From Bradyrhizobium sp. WSM1417 (lineage in GTDB: Bacteria; Pseudomonadota; Alphaproteobacteria; Rhizobiales; Xanthobacteraceae): 64,000 bases of DNA. A model generated the notes under the pieces. That model had not been told where the DNA came from, made no database searches, and was given only the letters and a program-made list of their open reading frames with translations. This document shows positions 59,018-64,000 of the stretch, piece by piece. The stretch is from the NCBI RefSeq assembly GCF_000515415.1, contig NZ_KI911783.1, positions 3,152,392-3,216,391 of the forward strand. The letters run 5' to 3'. The stretch's first letter is position 1. The number at the start of each line of letters is the position of its first letter. Position numbers and translations under genes: made by a program.

Positions 59018-59392
59018 ATGTTGAATCAGGGTGAACTGGACCAAAACGAGATGGGTCGGTTGATCGGCAGCGATAAGGTCGAGGGAACATCGGTCTACGG
59101 CGCCGATCGCAACAAGATCGGCTCGATCGAACGCGTGATGATCGACAAGGTCAGCGGCAAGGTGTCCTACGCCGTGCTCGGCTTCGGCGGATTTCTGGGC
59201 CTCGGCAACGACCATTATCCGCTGCCGTGGCAGTCGCTGAAATACGACACGGAGCTTGGCGGCTATGTCACCGGCATCACCACGAAGGAGCTGGAAGGCG
59301 CGCCGAAATACGGCGAGCGGAGTGATTGGAACTGGGGTGATGACGCCGCGGTGCGCGGCATCAACTCCTATTACGGCGTCCCCTTCGCGTAA
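59018..59392 (+). CDS. PRC-barrel domain protein
   Basis: The 124-residue product has one PRC-barrel domain (LIGSDKVEGTSVYGADRNKI, VSGKVSYAVLGFGGFLGLGN, PLPWQSLKYD) and an acidic C-terminal tail (GERSDWNWGDDAAVRG). PRC-barrel proteins of this soluble type are frequent in rhizobial stress regulons; their molecular role is unclear. GTGGAG precedes the ATG. A micro-gene follows after 24 bp. Confidence 0.82.
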   Translation: MLNQGELDQNEMGRLIGSDKVEGTSVYGADRNKIGSIERVMIDKVSGKVSYAVLGFGGFLGLGNDHYPLPWQSLKYDTELGGYVTGITTKELEGAPKYGERSDWNWGDDAAVRGINSYYGVPFA

Positions 59393-59416
59393 GCGTTTCC
59401 ACCGAAAGGAAGCTCG

Positions 59417-59575
59417 ATGAGCAAGGAACGGCCTAATGACGATCCTCGGCAGCAGAGCGACTGGGGTTCGCACAAGCAGACGGACAAGCCCTGGAAGGGC
59501 ACTCCGGAAAAGGAGCAGGGATCGGACGAGGTGAAGCCCGATCTCGAGAAATGGCACGCGACGAAGACGCACTGA
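59417..59575 (+). CDS. 52-residue hydrophilic protein
   Basis: ATG 59417 has AAAGGAAG upstream and opens a 52-codon frame (MSKERPNDDPRQQSDWGSHK, ending HATKTH). The product is charged and lacks hydrophobic residues. It is probably co-transcribed with the PRC-barrel gene and ends before a terminator hairpin. Confidence 0.55.
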   Translation: MSKERPNDDPRQQSDWGSHKQTDKPWKGTPEKEQGSDEVKPDLEKWHATKTH

Positions 59576-59603
59576 CTCCACGTGCGTTTCAATGAGACAT
59601 CGA

Positions 59604-59637
59604 GGCGCGGCACCCAGCGTGCCGCGCCCGCTTTTTG
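59604..59637 (+). terminator. Rho-independent terminator
   Basis: GGCGCGGCAC/GTGCCGCGCC is a perfect 10-bp stem with a 5-base loop at 59604-59628, followed by CGCTTTTTG. Confidence 0.85.
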
Positions 59638-59675
59638 GGCAGGCGTTCACGAACGCGATGGTGCTCGCAATAAGC

Positions 59676-59700
59676 GGAACCATGATCACGAGGCGCAGTT
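59676..59700 (+). promoter_or_regulatory. EcfG-like promoter motif (GGAAC-N16-AGTT)
   Basis: GGAAC at 59676-59680, 16 bases, AGTT at 59697-59700, 69 bp before the efflux adaptor start. Confidence 0.45.
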
Positions 59701-59769
59701 GGGCTCGCGTCGCGTGAGCCGGCTTCGGCTGCTCTGCCGCCAGTTTGATTCCCGAGAAAGGTGTTCACC

Positions 59770-60924
59770 GTGGATGCTCAAACACGGGAGCGTGGACCGT
59801 CCGCGGAGCAGCCGCAGAGGGCGAAGGAAGCTCCGAAGACATCTCCTGATCAGGCTCCCGACGCCAAGGACTCGAAGCCGGCGCAGGCGCCGTCGCTGCG
59901 AGACCGGATTCGCGAGCATTGGCTGCTGGCAACCGTTGCCACGATCGTCTTGCTCGCGGCCCTGATCGGTGGATTGCTCTACTGGCTCCAGGTGCGCCAC
60001 TATGAATCCACCGACGATGCCTTCGTCGCCGCGCGAAGCTTTTCCGTGGCCTCCAAGGTCGGCGGCTACGTGACCGACATCCCGGTCACGGACAACCAGC
60101 ATGTCAACGCCGGGGACCTTCTCGCCAAGATCGACGAGCGCGACTATCGCATCGCCATCGATCAGGCCAATGCGCAGGTCGCGGTCGCCAGGGCGAACAT
60201 CGCCAATGTCGAGGCACAGATCGTTTCGCAGCAGGAGCAGATCAAGCAGGCGGAGGCGCAGCTCGAACAGGCCCAGGCCCAGCTTCAGTTCTCGCAGGAA
60301 GAATTCGCGCGCGCTCAGGATCTCGTCGAGAAGGGGGCCGGCACCGTGCAGCGCCAGCAGCAGACCCGCTCCGATCTTCAGGCGCAGCAGGCCAATACTG
60401 AACGCGCGAAGACCGCGGTGACAGCCGCGCAAGTCGGCATCAAGACGCTGCAGGCGCAGCTTGAGGGCGCCCGGGCGCAGCTCGAGCAGTCGCAGGCGCA
60501 GCTCGATCAGGCCAAGCTGAACCTGCAATACACCAGTGTCGTTGCGGCGCAGTCCGGGCGCGTCGTCAAACTCAGCGGCGCCAAGGGCACCTTCGTCAAC
60601 GCGGGCCAGAGCCTGATGATGTTCGTGCCCGACGAGGTCTGGATCGTCGCCAACTACAAGGAGACGCAGCTCAACGACATGCGGCCGGGCCAGCCGGTCG
60701 AAATCCGCATCGACGCCTATCCCGGGCGCAAGCTCACCGGGCACGTCGAGTCCGTGCAGCCGGGCTCCGGCACCGCGTTCAGCCTGCTGCCGGCAGAGAA
60801 CGCCACTGGCAATTACGTCAAGGTGGTGCAGCGCGTGCCGGTGAAGATCGTGGTCGACAGCTGGCCGGCCGATTTGCCCGTTGGTCCCGGCATGTCGGTC
60901 GTGCCCTGGACCAGGGTGCGATGA
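59770..60924 (+). CDS. emrA: HlyD/EmrA-family efflux membrane-fusion protein
   Basis: The 384-residue product has a disordered N-terminus, one transmembrane segment (about residues 51-73) and a biotinyl-lipoyl half (DAFVAARSFSVASKVGGYVT). A long Gln/Ala-rich coiled-coil hairpin (about 120-270) follows, then a beta-barrel end (VWIVANYKETQLNDMRPGQP). It links an inner-membrane DHA2 pump to an outer-membrane channel. GTG 59770 was chosen because AAAGG lies nine bases upstream. Its stop overlaps the pump start. Confidence 0.87.
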   Translation: MDAQTRERGPSAEQPQRAKEAPKTSPDQAPDAKDSKPAQAPSLRDRIREHWLLATVATIVLLAALIGGLLYWLQVRHYESTDDAFVAARSFSVASKVGGYVTDIPVTDNQHVNAGDLLAKIDERDYRIAIDQANAQVAVARANIANVEAQIVSQQEQIKQAEAQLEQAQAQLQFSQEEFARAQDLVEKGAGTVQRQQQTRSDLQAQQANTERAKTAVTAAQVGIKTLQAQLEGARAQLEQSQAQLDQAKLNLQYTSVVAAQSGRVVKLSGAKGTFVNAGQSLMMFVPDEVWIVANYKETQLNDMRPGQPVEIRIDAYPGRKLTGHVESVQPGSGTAFSLLPAENATGNYVKVVQRVPVKIVVDSWPADLPVGPGMSVVPWTRVR

Positions 60925-62540
60925 CCGACACGGCGCAGGGCGGCGCGTCCGCGGGCGGCTGGTCGCCCGAGCGCTCGGCGGCGGGCGGTCATAATCCCTA
61001 TCTTATCGCATTCGTCGTCTCGATCGCGACCTTCATGGAGGTGCTCGACACCACGATCGCCAACGTCGCCTTGCGCCACATCGCCGGTGGGCTTGCCGTC
61101 GGCATCGACGAGAGCACCTACGTCATCACCAGCTATCTCGTCGCCAACGCCATCGTGCTGTCGATCTCGGGCTGGCTATCGACCGTGATCGGCCGCAAGC
61201 GCTTCTACATGATCTGCGTTGCGATCTTCACGGTCTCCTCGCTCTTGTGCGGCTTTGCCTGGAATTTGCAGGCGCTGGTGCTGTTTCGAATCCTTCAGGG
61301 CCTTGGTGGCGGCGGCATGGCGACCAGCGAGCAGGCGATCCTCGCCGACTCCTTTCCGCCGCACAAGCGCGGCCAGGCCTTCGCAATCTACGGCGTCGCC
61401 GTCGTGGTCGCACCCGTAGTTGGACCGACGCTCGGCGGCTGGATCACCGACACTTATACCTGGCATTGGGTGTTCCTGATCAACGTCCCCATGGGCATGT
61501 TGTCGCTGTTCCTGGTCGGCACGCTGGTCAAGGAGCCGTCGGGCGCGGAGGAGGAGAGGGAGAAGCTGCTGAGCAAGGGCCTGCGGGTCGACTATGTCGG
61601 CTTCCTGCTGGTCGCGATCGGGCTCGGCTCGCTCGAATACGTGCTCGATGAAGGCCAGCGCAACGACTGGTTCGGCTCGAACGTGATCGTGTTCTTCGCG
61701 GTGCTTTCGGCCGTCTCCCTGCTTGCGCTGATCCCGTGGGAGCTGACGCGCGAGGATCCCATCGTCGATCTGCGCCTGCTCGGTCGTCGCCAGTTCGCCG
61801 CCTGCTTCCTGGTCATGCTGGCGACCGGCGCGGTGCTGATCTCGACGACGCAGCTCTTGCCGCAACTGCTCCAGAGCGATTTGAACTACACCGCCATGCT
61901 GGCGGGCCTTGCGCTGTCACCTGGCGGAATCGCGACCCTGGTGCTCATGCCGGTGGTGGGGCGTCTCGTCAGCAGCGTGCAGCCGAAATACCTCATCATG
62001 TTTGGTGCCACCATCGTCGCGTTCTCGATGTGGCATCTCACGGGCCTCACCGGCGACATCACCTATGGCTATGCCGCGATGTCGCGCATCTTTCTCGCCC
62101 TCGGTCTGCCTTTCCTGTTCCTGCCGGTCACGACCGCGTCGTATGACGGCGTGCCGCCCGACAAAACCAATCAAGCCTCGGCGCTGATCAACGTCGCACG
62201 CAATATCGGCGGCTCCATGGGCGTCGCACTGGCGCAGACAATTCTGGCGCAGCGCCAGCAATTCCACCAGAGCCGCCTGATCGAGCACGCCGCGCCATCG
62301 GACCTCGGCTACCAACAGACCATCGAGACGATGACCCGCTTCTTCCAGGCTCAGGGCTCAAGCGCGAGCGATGCGGCCTCGCAGGCGGTCGCCTGGGTCG
62401 GCCGCACCTTGCAGCACCAAGTCGATTTGCTCGCTTATATCGACGTGTTCTGGACGCTCGCGATCATCGCGGTGCTGATGATCCCGACCGCCGCGGTGCT
62501 GCGCCCGATCAAGCTGGGCGCTCCCGCGCGGGGGCATTGA
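60921..62540 (+). CDS. emrB: DHA2-family multidrug efflux permease (EmrB-like)
   Basis: This 539-residue MFS protein has about 14 transmembrane segments. Motifs are VSIATFMEVLDTTIANVALR (helix 1), ITSYLVANAIVLSISGWLS, GRKRFYMICV and the antiporter motif VVVAPVVGPTLGGWITD. It probably exports hydrophobic drugs by proton antiport together with the EmrA-like adaptor. The genes overlap as ATGA. Confidence 0.88.
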   Translation: MTDTAQGGASAGGWSPERSAAGGHNPYLIAFVVSIATFMEVLDTTIANVALRHIAGGLAVGIDESTYVITSYLVANAIVLSISGWLSTVIGRKRFYMICVAIFTVSSLLCGFAWNLQALVLFRILQGLGGGGMATSEQAILADSFPPHKRGQAFAIYGVAVVVAPVVGPTLGGWITDTYTWHWVFLINVPMGMLSLFLVGTLVKEPSGAEEEREKLLSKGLRVDYVGFLLVAIGLGSLEYVLDEGQRNDWFGSNVIVFFAVLSAVSLLALIPWELTREDPIVDLRLLGRRQFAACFLVMLATGAVLISTTQLLPQLLQSDLNYTAMLAGLALSPGGIATLVLMPVVGRLVSSVQPKYLIMFGATIVAFSMWHLTGLTGDITYGYAAMSRIFLALGLPFLFLPVTTASYDGVPPDKTNQASALINVARNIGGSMGVALAQTILAQRQQFHQSRLIEHAAPSDLGYQQTIETMTRFFQAQGSSASDAASQAVAWVGRTLQHQVDLLAYIDVFWTLAIIAVLMIPTAAVLRPIKLGAPARGH

Positions 62541-62650
62541 GCCAACAGCCTCTCGGCGAGAAATGGCGAGAGAGAGAAAGGGATGACCGCGGCGCAAAAG
62601 TCCGGCTAGACTGGTCCGAACGTCAAGCAAGAGCCCGGGAGGTAGTTTAA

Positions 62651-63652
62651 GTGAAGACCGCGATCACCGAACTGTTCGGCATCGAGCACCCCATCATCCA
62701 GGGCGGCATGCATTTCGTCGGCTTTGCCGAGCTGGCGGCTGCCGTCTCCAATGCCGGCGGGCTCGGCATCATCACCGGTCTCACGCAAAAGACGCCGGAG
62801 CTGCTGGCAAAGGAGATCGCACGTTGCCGCGACATGACCGACAAGCCGATCGGCGTGAACCTCACCTTCCTGCCGACCTTCGCCGCGCCGCCTTATCCGG
62901 AATACATCGCCGCCATCGTCGAAGGCGGCATCAAGTCCGTGGAGACCGCGGGCCGGAGCCCGGAAGCCTACATGCCGGCGCTGAAGGCTGCCGGGATCAA
63001 GGTCATCCACAAATGCACCTCGGTGCGCCACTCCTTGAAAGCCGAGCGCATCGGATGCGACGCCGTCAGCGTTGACGGCTTTGAGTGCGGCGGCCATCCC
63101 GGCGAGGACGACATTCCCAACATGATCCTGCTGCCGCGCGCGGCGGAGGAATTGAAGATCCCATTCGTCGCGTCCGGCGGCATGGCCGACGGGCGCAGCC
63201 TCGTCGCGGCGCTGTCGCTGGGGGCGGCCGGCATGAACATGGGCACGCGCTTCATCGCCACCAAGGAAGCGCCGGTGCATCAGAACGTCAAGAACGCGCT
63301 GGTCGCGGCGACCGAGCTCGACACCCGCCTGATCATGCGGAGCCTGCGCAACACCGAGCGCGTGCTGAAGAACGCCAATGTCGACCGCCTGCTCGAGATC
63401 GAACGCGAGAAGGGCGACAAGCTGAAGATCGACGACATCCATGACCAGGTCGCGGGCGTCTATCCCAGGATCATGCTGGACGGGCAGATGGACGCGGGCG
63501 CCTGGAGCTGCGGCATGGTCGCAGGCCTCATCCACGACATCCCCACCTGCAAGGAACTCGTCGACAGGATCATGGCTGAGGCGGAAACCATCATCCGTAC
63601 CCGTCTGATGGGGTTTCTTGAAGGGACGGGTGCACCGCGAAAGGTCGCCTGA
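62651..63652 (+). CDS. NAD(P)H-dependent flavin oxidoreductase / nitronate monooxygenase
   Basis: The 333-residue TIM-barrel flavoenzyme matches the nitronate monooxygenase/2-nitropropane dioxygenase family. Motifs are GIEHPIIQGGMHFVGFAELA, VNLTFLPTF, SVDGFECGGHPGED (FMN site) and VASGGMADGRSLVAALSLGA. The family also includes enoyl-ACP reductase-like and propionate-3-nitronate enzymes, so the substrate is unclear. GTG at 62651 follows GGGAGGTAG. Confidence 0.82.
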   Translation: MKTAITELFGIEHPIIQGGMHFVGFAELAAAVSNAGGLGIITGLTQKTPELLAKEIARCRDMTDKPIGVNLTFLPTFAAPPYPEYIAAIVEGGIKSVETAGRSPEAYMPALKAAGIKVIHKCTSVRHSLKAERIGCDAVSVDGFECGGHPGEDDIPNMILLPRAAEELKIPFVASGGMADGRSLVAALSLGAAGMNMGTRFIATKEAPVHQNVKNALVAATELDTRLIMRSLRNTERVLKNANVDRLLEIEREKGDKLKIDDIHDQVAGVYPRIMLDGQMDAGAWSCGMVAGLIHDIPTCKELVDRIMAEAETIIRTRLMGFLEGTGAPRKVA

Positions 63653-63703
63653 CACCGCCAAACTTCTTAACCACGGCGGCAGTTGACCGCTGGAATTGCG
63701 CGC

Positions 63704-63758
63704 GACGCCTCCTAAATAGAGGTAAATTACCTCTTAACAATCAATTTCAGGAGGCGTC
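63704..63758 (+). promoter_or_regulatory. Ribosome-site-sequestering nested hairpin
   Basis: GACGCCTCCT at 63704-63713 is the exact reverse complement of AGGAGGCGTC at 63749-63758, which contains the Shine-Dalgarno sequence of the GTG start at 63760. Inside lies a second perfect dyad, AGAGGTAA/TTACCTCT, at 63718-63734 around one A. If transcribed, the outer pairing would hide the ribosome site. Confidence 0.6.
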
Positions 63759-63759
63759 C

Positions 63760-64000
63760 GTGTTTCTGAAGAGCGCTCCTTTTGCAATGGCCGTTGCCCT
63801 CGTGCTCGCATGGGGCGGCGTCGCGCGCGCTGACGACTACAAGCCCGACGAATATCTGGGCCTCGATCTTTCGAAGGCGGTGTTGTCGCCGAAGCGGCTC
63901 GGGCCCGAAACCCAGTTCGCGCCGGTCGCGCTGGAGGCGCGCGGCGGCAACGAGGCGCAGGCGCGCGCAGAGCCGGTCGACGTGCCCAAGAAAGTTGCCG
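63760..64000 (+). CDS. Secreted hypothetical protein (3' end outside window)
   Basis: GTG at 63760 with AGGAGGCGTCC upstream opens a frame of 80 codons that runs off the right edge. The product has a signal peptide (LKSAPFAMAVALVLAWGGVA, cleavage after RA) and then DDYKPDEYLGLDLSKAVLSP, an acidic/aromatic segment of unknown family. Its ribosome site lies in a perfect inverted repeat. Confidence 0.65.
   Translation, partial: MFLKSAPFAMAVALVLAWGGVARADDYKPDEYLGLDLSKAVLSPKRLGPETQFAPVALEARGGNEAQARAEPVDVPKKVA

Overview
The window looks like a chromosomal segment of a Bradyrhizobium-type alphaproteobacterium. The evidence is the high GC content, a red-type (form I) Calvin-cycle operon with cbbX and a divergent cbbR, a FixK-type box, many GGAAC-type (EcfG-like) promoter motifs, numerous very small Rhizobiales-style proteins, and dispersed palindromic intergenic repeats of the kind common in this genus. 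No plasmid, phage or insertion-sequence genes were found. One tRNA gene, tRNA-Pro(CGG), is present.

Layout. 1-5 kb: a minus-strand run (YgfZ-like protein, tag, HD hydrolase, tyrosine phosphatase, NrtR/NadQ-type Nudix regulator, DUF2339 membrane protein) with ATGA stop/start overlaps. 5-9.5 kb: a dihydroorotase-family enzyme, a sulfurtransferase, and an ECF sigma factor followed by a DUF4142 protein and a cupredoxin; the sigma gene and the DUF4142 gene share an almost identical promoter-like motif. 9.5-17.7 kb: housekeeping and metabolic genes (Nudix, SRAP peptidase, CoA-transferase, GrdB-like protein, nudK, GNAT, D-2-hydroxyacid dehydrogenase, tsaC). 17.7-24.2 kb: tRNA-Pro, an AT-richer orphan gene, a TctC-type binding protein, small proteins, an N-carbamoylase-like nitrilase and about 1.2 kb of gene-free repeat sequence. 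24.2-27.3 kb: a TetR regulator and MFS pump with matching operators on both promoters, then small membrane proteins. 27.3-37.1 kb: cbbR divergent from cbbF-P-T-A-L-S-X-E, which encodes CO2 fixation and ribulose bisphosphate regeneration.

37-60 kb is the most unusual part. It holds a frameshifted universal stress protein gene with a FixK-type box, a DegP protease, and a dense set of small secreted, membrane, Lys-rich or hydrophilic proteins. In the middle sits a 2095-residue soluble hybrid histidine kinase built on eleven near-identical 92-residue HAMP-type repeats, followed 13 bp downstream by a response-regulator/PAS/HWE kinase. At least eight genes around this pair, plus one near 21.4 kb and an EmrAB-type pump, are preceded by GGAAC-N16/17-(N)GTT motifs resembling EcfG general-stress promoters. 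This suggests a general-stress island surrounding two candidate stress-sensing kinases.

60-64 kb: an EmrA/EmrB-type efflux pair, a nitronate monooxygenase-like enzyme, and the start of a secreted protein whose ribosome binding site lies in a perfect 10-bp inverted repeat.

Functional assignments come from reading motifs and from family knowledge; no database search was run. Sites are pattern matches and are untested.
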